A stretch of DNA of 64,000 bases from Tubulanus polymorphus. Lineage: Eukaryota; Nemertea; Palaeonemertea; Tubulaniformes; Tubulanidae. The stretch lies in contig NC_134031.1 of NCBI RefSeq assembly GCF_964204645.1, forward strand, positions 19,031,307 to 19,095,306, given 5' to 3'. How positions within the stretch are numbered: the first letter of the stretch is position 1; each line of letters starts with the position of its first letter. This document shows positions 30,124 to 42,709 of this stretch, piece by piece. The notes under the pieces are model-generated. The model ran no database searches and had not been told where the DNA came from. It saw nothing but the letters and a program-made list of their open reading frames with translations. The position numbers were made by a program, and so were the translations under genes.

Positions 30124-30988
30124 CTCTGATCTTCTTTCTGAGATGGGAAGAAATTCTTACTGTAAAAAAAAAGGGAAAAGATATCTTTACTTTCTAAATG
30201 AATCACTTGCACTGGACTAGATTGATGATGATGATGGATGAACAAATGAAACGTACAGTTGTAGTAAGTAGTGCAGTGCAGTTGACCTGGCCCTGGGAAT
30301 TTCACTTTTTTTATTTTATTGGAATTAGTAATATTCGAGTTGACACATCAGCAATAATGGAAAAATGTGCAAATGAAAATCTACATTATATTTAACATAG
30401 TTTTACCTTCAATTAAGTAGTTAAACCATATTAAAGGCCTTAATTAACTACAAAAAACCTCTTAATATTTATTTGTTAATTCAATGCGCAACAACCTTCA
30501 GATGTCGAGTATCGCGCGCCCAACTCACACGTATGGAAGCCCTGAGACGACATTCTGCCTTACAAAAAACCCGGTGCCAGCAGGTGCTGACACCACTTCA
30601 CTGCGGCTGATCCCAAAACTAACCCGGAAATCAATAATAACCACGAAAGTCTGTGTTCTGGTTTTCCTCTAAATCTTCCCTTATTTCAAAGAACAGAAAC
30701 TGATTGATTGCGCTGATTGTGAGTATTTTTCTCGACGATACGAATTTTCTGTATGTTATAAATATAATGATTTTAGAAATGGTCGATGGACAAGTTTTTC
30801 AGTTCAACCTTGTTGGAGTCGGGAGGGAGCCCTTAAGTTAATCTATCTTAAATCAGTCTAAATAAAACACGACGTCGTTAGCCTTGAGTTTTGGTTTCTC
30901 TTCAATCTGTAAACCCTATTGTTTAGACCTGCGCCGCACCGTACCTGACCGTTGTCATGTTCTATCTAGTTCTATATTTTACCGATAG
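30124..30988. promoter_or_regulatory. Divergent intergenic promoter region B3GALT6 / UBE2J2
   Basis: 865 bp separate the two ATGs, which face away from each other. No specific core motif could be assigned. The open frames inside (30198-30395, 30484-30672) are not recognisable. Confidence 0.4.
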
Positions 30989-32828
30989 ATGGCGTCTAAA
31001 CGTACGAACACGACTGCGACAGCGCGTTTAAAACAGGATTATCTACGTATTATGAAAGATCCCGTTCCTTACATCACCGCAGCACCGCTACCTTCAAATA
31101 TACTAGAATGGTACGTTACAATCGGTATCCACAACAATTCACCATCAGTTTCACAGAACTGTGGAACTGATTATAGGCCTAGGTCCTGTTTGATTGTAAA
31201 TAGGTTATGAATTTTGTAAATTATTTATATTTCAGGCATTACGTAGTTTTTGGACCGGAAGATTCTCCTTATGAAGGTTAGTGAGTATAGGCCTAATAAT
31301 CCGGTTCTGCAGTTCTCATGGCTCAAATCTCGCCGTCAAAACATCGAACAGTGTTTAACTGTAAGAATGTCAAATATCACCAGAGAACTGTGTGTAATCG
31401 GCAGGGTTCCTAAGATAATGGGAAAAACTTGGAAATTTCTAAATGTGCCTATTTCTGGTCAGGAATATTTGGGAATTTCAGAAATTTTCCTCTAATCCTG
31501 GAAATGTTTGAAAGAAATTCATCCTCTAAGTTCTCTTTAAATTGTTTGTTTGTTATCTGATGTAGGTGGATTGTATCACGGACGGTTGGTGTTTCCTCGC
31601 GAATTTCCGTTCAAACCTCCGAGTATCTACATGATTACACCTAATGGTCGATTTAAATGTAACACCAGGTTCGTGATTTCATTAGAAACATGTGACTCAA
31701 TATCTGTTCACAGGGTTGGATTCAGACTTAAGACCTAGTTTGTATTTCCAATTTCAATATTTACTAAGTTTAAGTCCTCAAGCAAGTGTCATCTTGAATC
31801 AATTGTAAAGTTTTTATCCACAGCTGTTTTGTGCCGTTTGCCAGAATAGATATATATGATAACTAAAGTATAGCCTGGAAAACTGTTACAAAATGTCAGT
31901 TATGAGAATGGAAAATAGAGGATATTCTGTTTTCCGAGGCCTTTTTTTTCTCTTAAAAAGTGTCCATGGAAATTACATAATATTTTGGCTGATTCTTCAA
32001 TTGGCAGGTTGTGTTTATCAATCAGTGATTTTCATCCAGACACGTGGAATCCAGCTTGGTCTGTGTCGACTATTCTAACTGGTTTACTCAGTTTCATGGT
32101 GAGTTGAGTCCTTTATGATCCAACATGCTGCTGTCAAAGTTGTTGTTACTTTTATTTTCTTTATGAGGAAACTGCCTTATTTTCGTTAACGTTTTGTTTT
32201 TATGTTTTTCAGTTAGAAAAAAGTCCAACATTGGGCAGTATAGAAACATCCGATTTCACTGTAAGTAGCACAACGATTTGAATTTTATCTCCAGATACCT
32301 TTCCATAGTTCGCACTCAATATTTGACTCTATTTTACACATTTTGAAAATGAACTGTGTAACTAGGTCGAGGAATCGATGGCACTATTTAGAAAATGGTC
32401 AAAATAATGTTCTCTTACGATTTACAGAAGCGTCAATTGGCCGCACAGAGTGGAGAATTTAATCTTAGAAATAAAACATTTTGCGAAATATTTCCGATTG
32501 TCGAAAAGGTAATTATAGGGTCATTCCAGCAGCCAGGATTCATAGGAACCGTTAATTTAAATGTTTCGCGCTCAAATTTCAAATCGATTTAATTTTTCAG
32601 GAGATCCGCGAGCGTCTGGCCATCCGTGATCGCGAACTACAACAGAGTACGGATTCTACGTCGACGGCGACGAGCGGGGTTAATCGCGCGTCAGGCGTAG
32701 CGCGGAATCAACCGGCAGCGAACGGACAAGGTTTACTCGCGAGTGCATTAACTAATATCGTCGTCATCGCTGGATTCGCTGCGTTCGCGTGGAGCGTGAA
32801 ATACGTTTTAAGGAGTATAGTCGAATGA
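30989..32828 (+). CDS. UBE2J2: Ubiquitin-conjugating enzyme E2 J2 (ERAD, tail-anchored)
   Basis: ER-anchored E2 acting in ER-associated degradation. Seven exons in perfect phase: 30989-31110, 31236-31276, 31566-31668, 32008-32098, 32213-32260, 32428-32508, 32601-32828. The UBC fold is complete: ARLKQDYLRIMKDPVPYI at the N-terminus, FPREFPFKPPSIYMITPNGR, and the active-site Cys in NTRLCLSISDFHPDTWNP, split by the intron after 31668. GSIETSDFTKRQLAAQS is typical of the J2 subfamily. A variable Ser/Thr linker precedes the C-terminal anchor IVVIAGFAAFAWSVKYVL and RSIVE. Length about 237 aa, near human UBE2J2 (259). A minisatellite follows the stop. Confidence 0.96.
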
Positions 32829-32929
32829 TTCGTGGAAATCACAATTGCCGGTTATTTTGTGATATATCGTACACTTGTCTCCGAGTCGAAGGTGATGGCT
32901 GATTCATTAGTAGAGCTGTCTGCATTCAG

Positions 32930-33205
32930 CTCCGATCCGCTGTCTGAATCCGGCTCTGGTCCACTGTCTACATCCAGCTCCAGTCCGCTGTCTACATCCA
33001 GCTCTGGTCCGCTGTCTACATCCAGCTCCGGTCCGCTGTCTACATCCAGCTCCGGTCCGCTGTCTACATCCAGCTCCGGTCCGCTGTCTACATCCAGCTC
33101 CGGTCCGCTGTCAACATCCAGCTCCGGTCCGCTGTCTACATCCAGCTCTGGTCCGCTGTCTACATCCAGCTCTGGTCCGCTGTACACATCCAGCTCCGGT
33201 TGCTG
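32930..33205. repeat. 24-bp minisatellite in UBE2J2 3' UTR
   Basis: About eleven units of cgctgtctacatccagctcc plus ggtc, starting some 100 bp after the UBE2J2 stop. The + frame reads SGPLSTSS repeats and the - frame SGPELDVD repeats. Neither has a gene-like context, so I treat it as non-coding. Confidence 0.93.
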
Positions 33206-33711
33206 CGCTTTTCTGAAAACTTTTCAAACCCAATGGATGAATCTATTAACTGAATGGTGAAACAGCTACAGTGATTGGTGTTACCGTTTACAGTCATCGG
33301 TTGAAATCAGTCATTGAAATCACAGTCAGTAACCTGACTGATTTAGTTTTACTATCAGATATTTCATGTTGGTTTAAGCCCTGTCAATCTGCAGCTTGTA
33401 TCACCTTCTGCAGACATTGAACATAAAATGTCTTAAGTCTGATGTACTTAATTATTTTTTTTTCAATCAGAAATTGTTGTGAAACCCTGAACACACCCGT
33501 GTAGTGTGGAAGAATTGTGATAATTCTCCGCTGATGAAGAGTCAGGGTCCAACGAGGAGTAGATCACTAAACTATGTTTGAAACAATGGAGTGGGTTCAT
33601 TTTAGAATTGGTTGGAACTGAAGCGGGTCTAGGGGTCCTTCTACAGAAAAAATGTGATGCTCAGAGGCCATAATGAGCCTGAGCAATTTCCATTGATATA
33701 ATGAAGGTGTA

Positions 33712-33717
33712 AATAAA
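33712..33717 (+). terminator. Poly(A) signal, UBE2J2
   Basis: AATAAA about 885 nt downstream of the UBE2J2 stop. Another cluster at about 34248-34256 could be used instead. Confidence 0.45.
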
Positions 33718-34747
33718 TGAACAAATTATGCACTTATTATGTTATAATTTTGTCATAAAAAAGGTAGAAACGAAAACCTAGCTAATCTACTTTTGTTGTG
33801 GGGTTAGGCCCTATCTGTATCCCCCGCACTCCCCAACCCCATGCTAGACACCAGCGGAAATTATTTTAATATATCCTTCACTCTAGTCTTGGTAATTGAG
33901 TATTTTAATTCAACTCTGGGACAGCAAGTAACTCCAATTCAACCCAAGTCTACTGTTGTATTCTTTTATTTATTCATGTTTGGACCCCAATCATTGATTT
34001 CATATTTTTTTCTGGTTGCTCGCCGAAGGTTTTACTGATGTAATTCCTGTAAAATCTTTACTCGTCATTTTTCAGTAGATTTTGACTTTTGTTTAAATTC
34101 ATTGAAATTTCATAACATATGAATATATAATATTATATATATGTATATTGTATAGAATATATATATAATATTATATATTATTGATATATAATATATTATT
34201 CCAAATCTAATCTGTTGATATTTCAGGATAAATTCCTTTTTATTGTAAATAAATAAACTGAAAGAAAGTGTATAATTATTAGAAAAGGTTTTGATTCGTT
34301 ATTCTTTTTTTTTAGTCCAAACCATATGTAGTCGAAAGGGATCTTACATAATTCTTACTGCTGGATACCAAAATAAGAATAATCATTGTTTATCCTATAT
34401 TCCGAATAAGATCTACATCAATGAACCGGGTTTCAACCCAACACACCTCTTGGTGATTAGATCACTCACAGATGGCATTTGTGAAATGTAACTACCAGTC
34501 AATTCCTTATATCTCTTGGTTCAGCAAAATTCCAATAGATGGCGAAGATGTCGCAATCAGACATCCACTGGGTTTTGGTCCTAGGACACCTTATGCAGCT
34601 TCTGGAGCAGTCAGTATTATTAATGGCCGTATTAGAACCTGGGACACCCATCTTCTACTAACAAGCATCCAGATGATTCCTCGGGAATCGCACAGAAAAA
34701 CCAGACCACACATTTCTGGACAAACCTTCTTACAATGAAAAATTCAT
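33718..34747. other. Intergenic region between UBE2J2 and the scramblase
   Basis: Contains an AT-rich palindromic stretch at about 34115-34205 (tatataatattatata patterns). The open frame at 34472-34738 matches nothing I know. No gene supported. Confidence 0.55.
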
Positions 34748-34753
34748 TTTATT
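34748..34753 (-). terminator. Poly(A) signal candidate for the scramblase
   Basis: TTTATT on + (AATAAA on -), about 1.9 kb past the stop. Nearer candidates may exist in this AT-rich 3' region. Confidence 0.25.
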
Positions 34754-36696
34754 TCAGCGGAAATACTTACAATAATATGAATATAATATTTATCTATACT
34801 TTGAAAGATTAGATTCTCAACTGAATTGTAATTGAATCCGCTGATTTCTAAAACTACAACTGCATAAAATATACACGATTTAAATAATAATATGACAAAA
34901 TATCGGGTGAAATTATCTCCTTAATATAAATGACTATAGAATGGAGGGAAAATTATCAATCAGTCAGTTTCACAATAGTGGTGCAAATATAAATACAGTC
35001 AAACTTAAAGTTGAGTCATCGTCAGTTCGGATGATCATTGCGTCTATGACTTAGTAAAAAAATTGATAGCTCGTTTCACCTAATCGGCTAGTTCATTTTG
35101 TGATAAAATTTGTATTAAATTCATTCCAATAAATGTCCTTTAAGCCCAGCAGAAATGAGAACCAAGGTATCAATTTTTCAAGCCTTTATCGAAATGACGA
35201 CTTACAATCTAAATTGAATTGGAAATACAGGAAATACATCACAATTAAAAATTTAAGCAGACGGCGACTAAACTGAGTTTGATCGTTTACATAAAGAAAC
35301 TAGTCGTGTTAAACTACAAACAAAATCTTCAGTGAAATTAAGAAAATTAACAAACAAATAAATAAATAAATATATAAAGGTTAAGAATAAATGTATATAT
35401 ACTGTATAATATATGCGGAATGTACAATCTAAAACTGACTCTGTTCGGTCCAGTTCCACGGTTGTACATTTTAATTTTCAAACGCTGCAGCTAAATACAA
35501 TTCTTTCCACGAAGTCAAATTAAGAAAAACTGTGCAACCGTGAAAAACTGCATCGGGAAAAAAATCGTTGGTAATTTGTTCTAGAACTGTGACACATTTT
35601 GTTATCAAAACGACAGTAAACCTTCGCACTGTGCAGAAAATTTGTCATTTGAAAAATTAATCTGCTGTCTTTGGACTTTGGGTTACGGTAGTTGAGGTTT
35701 ACTGCGCTTTATCCCCGATAAAACTCTGATACGCTATGAAATAAATATCAATTTAACCATTCACAACAACTACAGAAAGTGAAAATCAATCAAATTGTTA
35801 TCATGCAGAGCTATGTAAGGACCATGTGTTAGACTCCCCATTAGTCGGTAGGGACTGCTATAAATATTTCACATAGTTAAGAATCAGGGAATTTTTAAGG
35901 TTTTCTCTATTTGAATTCAAGAAAAATTCATGAAAACTTGAGTGGATTATCCAGGCGCCCAGTACCGAATAAGGCGGAGTCAGTATTCAATTAAAAGCCA
36001 ATCATTTTCAGAGAGGGTCCTGACACAATATAGGCTTATGTATGCCCTACTTATTCACAATATAACAAATTATCAGTACAATGTAGTAAGTGCTGTTAAG
36101 GAGTAACTGAGATACGGTTACAACACTCGTCCATGTATTTCCTGAGGTTAAGAGCGCACCGATGTCAATTGTTCGGGGTCATCGAGCTGTTTTTTTTTTC
36201 TATGAATCGCCGTCAGTTTCGAAACACATGAAATCCTGCACGAAACAAACAAACAAATAATCCTCGACACACGTTCATGCTATCGTCACTACTTTTGAAT
36301 TGATAGTAGAATTTTTTCGTCGCATTTTGAAATTCTAGTCCGACACCCACCGATTAACGCTTGTTAGTTGTTATCCCTTTCAAATAGCATAAAATCCTAG
36401 AAAGTAGAAACAACCACCGGGTGCATAAGGAATCGTATAAACGGGTGAATTTAAACAAAAGAAGATATCATCCGTTATACATGTAAGAAGAAACGTCTGA
36501 ATAAGTTAACAATTAATGTCAAAGCCTATTTCCATGCAATTGCAAAGACCTTTTCCAAGTGTTTTCAATGATATTTTCACTTATGAATGATAGACGGTTA
36601 CTTTTTCTTCCACTATATTATGTTACATGCATGATTTTTAACCCGACAGCACCAGTGCTTAGTTGTGTATGTGCTTAATTTACGGTCAGTCTCCTC

Positions 36697-39185
36697 TCAA
36701 CCTTTATCAATTATGATTAATAAACCTACCAGCAAGAATGCAGCACCGATCAATACCGCCTTCAATTTTACATCAAGATCAATAGGAACTGAAAATAAAA
36801 CATCGTAGTGAATATCGAACTACATTTTAATCCACTCGAGCCTTTTATGTTGAGAAACATCATTGTGTTGATGAAATTGAAATACAAATTTTGACCGAAA
36901 AGTAAAGTAGCCCGTGACAATAGATTGTTAATGGTTTGAAAAACTAGACAACTTTTTTCTTTAAACAGTCTTTTCCTAACACTTACAAGTGATTCCCAAA
37001 TTGACGGCATCTGTAAAAGCATCTTTCACGCAACCATTCCACTGTTTAGCAATGTTACAGACTTGTTTAGTCGGATCAGCGGCTGAGAAAATCTACATTA
37101 CAATAAAAAGAAATATTTAAATACTATCTAAAAAGCAACATTAAAACGCTATCTAGAGTATAGCGGCAATATCTGAGCGGGGTCAAAATAAACTCACACA
37201 ACTGTGGAACTGGGTTCAAATTCAAATATAACCTCCAAACTTTAAAATCATAAATACTATTTGAAGAACTTACAGGAAAGTCGACATCTCCTCTACAGCA
37301 AACAGCCTGACAAATACAACACGGTCCTTCGAGCGTAAATATGTGCGTCTTGTTCGCATCCAACAAAGCCAAACGTACACGCCACCCACTCTTCCTAAAA
37401 TATGCAACATTCATGATTATAAACGTTGCAGTCTCGGCGCGATACGAGATTAAATATAGCTCAATGGAGAATATTTACAGTTGTCGCACGTAACCGATGA
37501 CATTGCCGACCGGGGCCTCGATGTGTAACTCCTGAGCGCAGCAGTCCGTATCGGCGCACCAGCAACATCCGGCGCAGCATTTAAACGGACGATGAATTCG
37601 AATCACCTCCTAAGGAATATAAAAACAAGGATTATTCAGGAAATAAATGATGGGTTGTAATAGTACAAGTGATCAATAGAAGGGCAGCGAGCGTTTCGGG
37701 CGTTTGACTCAGGGAGGCCAGGTCATGGGTTCAAACCCCGTACATTACTGTAGTGTCCATGGACAAGTCACTCATCCTCATTCCCCTTACTTCAATGAGG
37801 AATAAATAGGTACTGGTCTGATGGATGAACCGAGTGCCCTAGTAGCTGCTCGGGTGTTACTTCTCCCCAGGGAGAAATGACTGATAAATGGTTTAGTTAT
37901 AGGCTGGGGGTAATAATTGCTATATTACTGACTTCTTTGTGCCACTCGTCATTGGTAAGAACAACAAGTCACCAAAAATTCAAATCAAATTCAAGGACTG
38001 ACTGAATAATCAAATTTTTAGTATCGAGATTATGGAGATCACAACTTCATTTGGGTCACTCAGGTAAATCATGGACGTATAAACTAGGTTATATATCCAT
38101 GGGTAAAACAAATATCAGTTTGAAGACGTCTATTTGTGTTCACCACAGTAAGATATAATACAATGATTCGCTACTATATCATGAGAGCTTTACATTCATT
38201 CACATTCCATATATTAAACCACGTGGAAAATTAGAAATCATTTGTCTATTACTAACCGCTCCCGCATTGTCAACTACGTGCATTTCAAAACCACGACCGC
38301 TACCACAGAACATTCGCATACAAGCATCGGACACTGTGGAAATCAGAGAAAATGAAAAACTCGAGTGTTAATGAAAATAAACTCGTATTTCGGTAGGATT
38401 GCTATAGCTGGTATACGTACTTTCAAAAGCGTAGTAACTTTGTTGATCCATAGAATTCATCAGTTTGTATTTGTTTTTACATTCCCAGCCGGTGAACACT
38501 GACAAAACAAACAAACAATCAAAATATCTAATTAATATCCTGTTAATATGCTAATTATTTTTTATTGAGACTAGGACCGGATTTACAAAAAAGTTAAACT
38601 CAACTTTTTGGTTTAATTACTGTCACAGTTGCTTCATGTTTTCAACGAGAACAACAATTCAAACTCAACCCTTATTAAGCTCAAACTTTTTTTAAACTGA
38701 CCCAAGCACTCGCGTACATTTCAGCGTAGTCAACATGAAACAGTTTGGACATCAGGATCTGGTTCCACAGGGGTGCAACTCAGATTGAACTCATCGAGAA
38801 TGAATTAATCTTAACTCAGCGAGTTAACTCTAACTCACAACGGATATCACTGAAAATGGGATAAATTCAATATCTCAAAGATGAATATTCTGCCTACCTT
38901 CGAGAAGTTCGACCATTTGTTTGATAATAATTTGGTCGAGTTGTGCCAAATATTCCAAACCGGGAGGAACGCCGCCGGTCATCTGCGGCTGGGTCGGTTG
39001 AGCCACGACTGCTACTCCGTCTGAAAACATCACCAAAAACAAAATCAGTAAAATTTTGCGTAGAGCAGACGAATTGTCGATCTTTCACATTTTTCCATAT
39101 ATTTTAATCGGCTTATATTCTACATTTCTTCACAAAAATATAGAATACCAGGAATGTCAAACTTACCTGCACCACCCTTAGACAT
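36697..39185 (-). CDS. PLSCR: Phospholipid scramblase
   Basis: Ca2+-linked scramblase-family membrane protein. Eight coding exons, listed 5' to 3' on the minus strand: 39185-39167, 39020-38898, 38498-38421, 38333-38257, 37609-37479, 37394-37274, 37092-36987, 36788-36697; every junction keeps phase, giving about 247 aa. Family landmarks in order: a short Pro/Gln N-terminus, GLEYLAQLDQIIIKQ, VFTGWECKNKYKLMNS, FEMHVVDNAG, the Cys cluster CCAGCCWCADTDCC (palmitoylation-type), CCICQAVCCRGDVDFP, QWNGCVKDAFTDAVNLGI (Ca-binding-like segment) and the C-terminal helix LDVKLKAVLIGAAFLLVG. The N-terminal Pro-rich region is shorter than in human PLSCR1 (318 aa). The acceptor at 39223 shows a non-coding 5' exon upstream; a donor at 41667-41671 is one candidate. 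Confidence 0.94.
37680..37960 (+). repeat. tRNA-derived SINE candidate
   Basis: GGGTTCAAACCCCG (37727-37740) is a perfect T-arm with B-box GGTTCAAAC, preceded by a degenerate tRNA-like 5' part (ggcagcgagcg...gactcag). It is followed by gacaagtcactcatcctcattcccc and the conserved-looking body gaggaataaataggtactgg. It lies in the scramblase intron between 37609 and 38257. Confidence 0.6.
38070..38101. repeat. 32-bp palindrome, copy 2
   Basis: CATGGACGTATAAACTAG then gttatatatCCATG. It differs from the copy at 26044-26075 at two or three positions, one of which weakens the palindrome. Scramblase intron. Confidence 0.7.
38756..38842. repeat. Palindromic repeat family A, degraded copy
   Basis: Starts ctggttccacaggggtgcaactcag and ends aactctaactcacaac. 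Related to the well-preserved copy at 54085-54190. Confidence 0.5.
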
Positions 39186-39222
39186 TGTTATTATATTATT
39201 CTGACGCTTTTAGAATCCGAAC

Positions 39223-42200
39223 CTGAAAAACATGAACCACCGAATTTAAAAATCGATATCATTGAATCATCATACGTAAACGGTAAAGGTCAGGCGGAGT
39301 TCATGTTTCAACAAAACAAAACCGGCAGTCATCGTCATAGAAACAACACTAATATTCTGCCTATTACTATATCAGATTGATTAACGCACATCAATAAATA
39401 ATTCCTAATTAGAATTAATAATTAACTATTATATCTCACTAGGAGATTATCATATCCCTTGCGTATAGGCCTACTATATCTGTTCAACTCAAGTCAGATC
39501 TATTCGTCAAATGCTTCAAAGATATCCAGCACACATGTCGTCGCTTGGCAGTGCAGCCACTCGTAACAATATGAAAGCTACTGTCTTCCTAAATCAATAA
39601 ACTTACTCTATATTTTATAATCTGCCTAGATTTGTATTTTTATTGGTTGAATGTGACTTTCATAAACCGGATCAGAAATTACCAAACGGCAGACCAAACT
39701 TTTTTTAGGAAATAGATAAAAAAAGGACCGAATCTATCTTGATAGGCAAAAAGGAGTCATTTTTCGTACAGTAACCAGATTTTAAACGGAGGGAGGGGTC
39801 CCTAAACTGTATACCGGCTAAAAGACAAGTAACCTATTAGATAATTAGCTGAAACATTGCAGAAATAGAGAACATTTCGTATTTTGTCTGGAATAACTGT
39901 GGCAAATAACTGTGTGTCTCAGCTAAAAGAAAACAAAGATTGCGGTTTTTAGAGCTAATTTCCATTCTGAAATAATAATTCACGAAATTGCCATGAATCG
40001 TATAAAATGATAAGACTTTATATTTGACAAACGTTTTGAATATCAAATATCGTTCATATACAAATAAGGTATATATAATATTGGTATTGGTTGTTAACCA
40101 AGGACACACCTAGTTACAAACACAATTCCAGAGGTTCTACTGTGAAACTATAGCGGGCAACACCTTGATTAAATTTGGTTATCTAAAACCGAGTCAACAT
40201 AAACGTGCATTGACCAGTGGAGATCTAGCCTGTATTTTGCTAGTCACCTAGCTATGAAGACCACAAGAATTTCCAGAACTCAATAATCCACTAATCAGCC
40301 TGAAAGTCTTAGGAATATTAGTTTAATTTCAAAATTTTCAGGGGCAAGACCCTCTATATGATATATCATTATTGCAATTGAAGGTTGAAATTCATCAGCA
40401 GTTAGCAGCACAAGACTAGGCCCATTGCTTGCAAAATCATGTCTACTTTGGTCCATGACACAATATGTCACGATTGACGAGTGATGATAGATTCTATTGA
40501 ATATGACAACGCTCAGAGTACAGTAGAGTAGCCACCAAGCTGTTACACCAGACCTAGTGAATAGAAAGTCTCTATTTGTCCAGAGTTCTATTCCTGAACT
40601 CTTAATAGATAATCGATCAAATATTCACAAATGTATGTACATGTTAATCGTCAGGTAGGCCGCCTATATGAAGTTGTGTTGATAGATAGACCTAATAAAC
40701 TTCAGTCACAATTGATTAAAAAAATAGCAGTAGGGCTACGTAATGTACAGAAAACAAGTTGTGAATTCATCAATGCAATGATTTATCGGTTTTTCAATAT
40801 AAGCGAATAGGCTATACAAAACTCTATCAGGTTAGACCCAAAATATAACCCTCAACAATTGTGCAGTCGACACATAAAATGATCTCAATGCTTTAACTGT
40901 TGACAACAGAACCATAAAAATGTTCTTCAAGTGGCCGATCTTAAAAATAAACTGCATGACTCACGAGGAGAAACTTAACCAGGCTAAAAAATTGAAGTAG
41001 ATTATTTTTGGAATGGTACCCAATGGGGGGATAGGACAAATGACAAATTTATACGCAATGCTCCCTAATAATATTGAAACGAATGAATCATACAGACAGG
41101 TGTATATAAAACTATCGCAGCAGACACACTACATCTCTCTCATTTAACGTTCCGATTTCATCCGCACACATCACCATTCATTCTATTCTGGACGCAGCCT
41201 CTATTCACTACCATCCAGCTTCATATAGGCTAGTCTGAATACCAGTCGTTGTTACGGTTCCCAGGAACAACGGCTAGGTACTAGACTACATATAGGCCTA
41301 TGTTTCAATTTCCATGTTTACATAGTCCTTTCTGTATAGGCTACCTAGTATATCACTATCAGGGGTGCGGATGGCCCTCTTACTTTTCAAATCCAATATC
41401 CATATTTTTTGGTTCCAAACTTTATATTTCCGTAAATTTCATAAATATTTTTATACCTAAAAATAGTCCAGACGTCGTTATTTGTGGAACGACGGCTAGC
41501 CACAAGCTTTGACGGTGTTATAGTTCGTTCCCGTCCGCTCGTTCTAAATTTTGACCCCATTTGAAAAAAACAATCATCAAAAACAGTCAATCTTAATCAT
41601 CCAGTATCGTAACCAGTGGTAACACAAGAATCACCACCACCGTTTGGAAAAAAACTACAACACCAACTTACCGAAAACAAGAGTGTTATTAGTTACCGGG
41701 TCAATTAATCAGCGATGCGACCCAATTAATCAACTAGGCCTACTTGTTATAACCTGATAACAACTAGCACTGAAATATAGCCAGCAAGTACGAACTGCTC
41801 CGGTGAGTTCACAGTGAGCAGAACCGTAGAACTGCTCCGGTTAGTTCAAAGTCGGCTGATGGGCGATGTCATTTCAATGTACACTTTATTGATCATGGTC
41901 TGCGAGTAGCAGCCCCGGCGGTGTGTGCAGATCTTCGAATTTAATCAACGAATAATAAAATCCCTTTAGAAGTTACACTTTTTATGAAAGTGAGACTAAG
42001 GGGAACTTGGACTTATATTTCGTCTGGTATACCACACCACAGAAGGTTAAACGAACCACAACGAAATACAAAATGAGTTCTTGAGCTGCAACGTTTCAGC
42101 TATGAATGCTCATTTAGCCATCATCAGGCGTAGTACACTAAACAAATGAAACATTGCTCAAATTATATACTCTTCTATTCAAGAACTTCTCATCTTTGAC

Positions 42201-42709
42201 CGAATTATTGTGGGAGATTTCTTTCGTTATCCATCTTACACAGATTGTGTCTTCTCGACTCATCAAAAAACAAATTCCTCGAAAACAAAAGACAATTTTT
42301 TAGAAAAGGATGAATCTTATATTTTTATTGGCTGAATACATTTTGAGCAGAGAGGTTTTTCATGTTAGCTACCCGTGTAAACACATGTAAAAACCTCACG
42401 TTACATTGATCTAGATCCTACATTCTATCCATAACTACAATAATACTTCTACCAACATTCTACAGGGGGACATCCTCACTTACCAGGGTTTCAATGCCTC
42501 CCACTGCTCATGCCGACAAGTTTATCTACATCATAAAATGCATAATATATATATCTTAAATTCCAGCAGAGTTGTTTAATCGTTTATTAAATACCGAGTG
42601 CGAACCAGCACAATTCAATCAATATAAAATACAGCGTCCAGCGCTACAAGACAAACTTCACATTCATAAGCCGCAGGGTTTCTAAAGCTGATCCTCGATA
42701 GTATCTGCT
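39223..42709. other. Scramblase 5' flank and intergenic DNA
   Basis: No protein-coding gene recognised. May hold the scramblase's non-coding first exon and promoter. Contains a family G repeat at about 42035-42240. Small open frames (39837-40109 -, 41300-41512 +, 41387-41590 -) match nothing. Confidence 0.5.
42035..42240. repeat. Dispersed repeat family G
   Basis: Contains 'cgtttcagctatgaatgctc', 'catcatcaggcgtagtac', 'tactcttctattcaag' and 'attgtgggagatttc'. Similar phrases occur at 49625-49760, 58240-58350 (other strand) and 61385-61440. Pattern typical of short non-autonomous elements. Confidence 0.5.

Noticed and set aside
32832-33260. 142-codon SGPLSTSS-repeat open frame
   Set aside because: Starts right after the UBE2J2 stop, is dominated by a 24-bp minisatellite, and is equally open on the other strand.
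34472-34738. 88-codon open frame between UBE2J2 and the scramblase
   Set aside because: No family resemblance, no neighbouring exons in phase, and it lies in the presumed 3' flank of both genes.
37727-37740. A genuine tRNA gene
   Set aside because: Only the T-arm is convincing; acceptor stem, D-arm and anticodon arm do not pair, so a tRNA-derived SINE is more likely.
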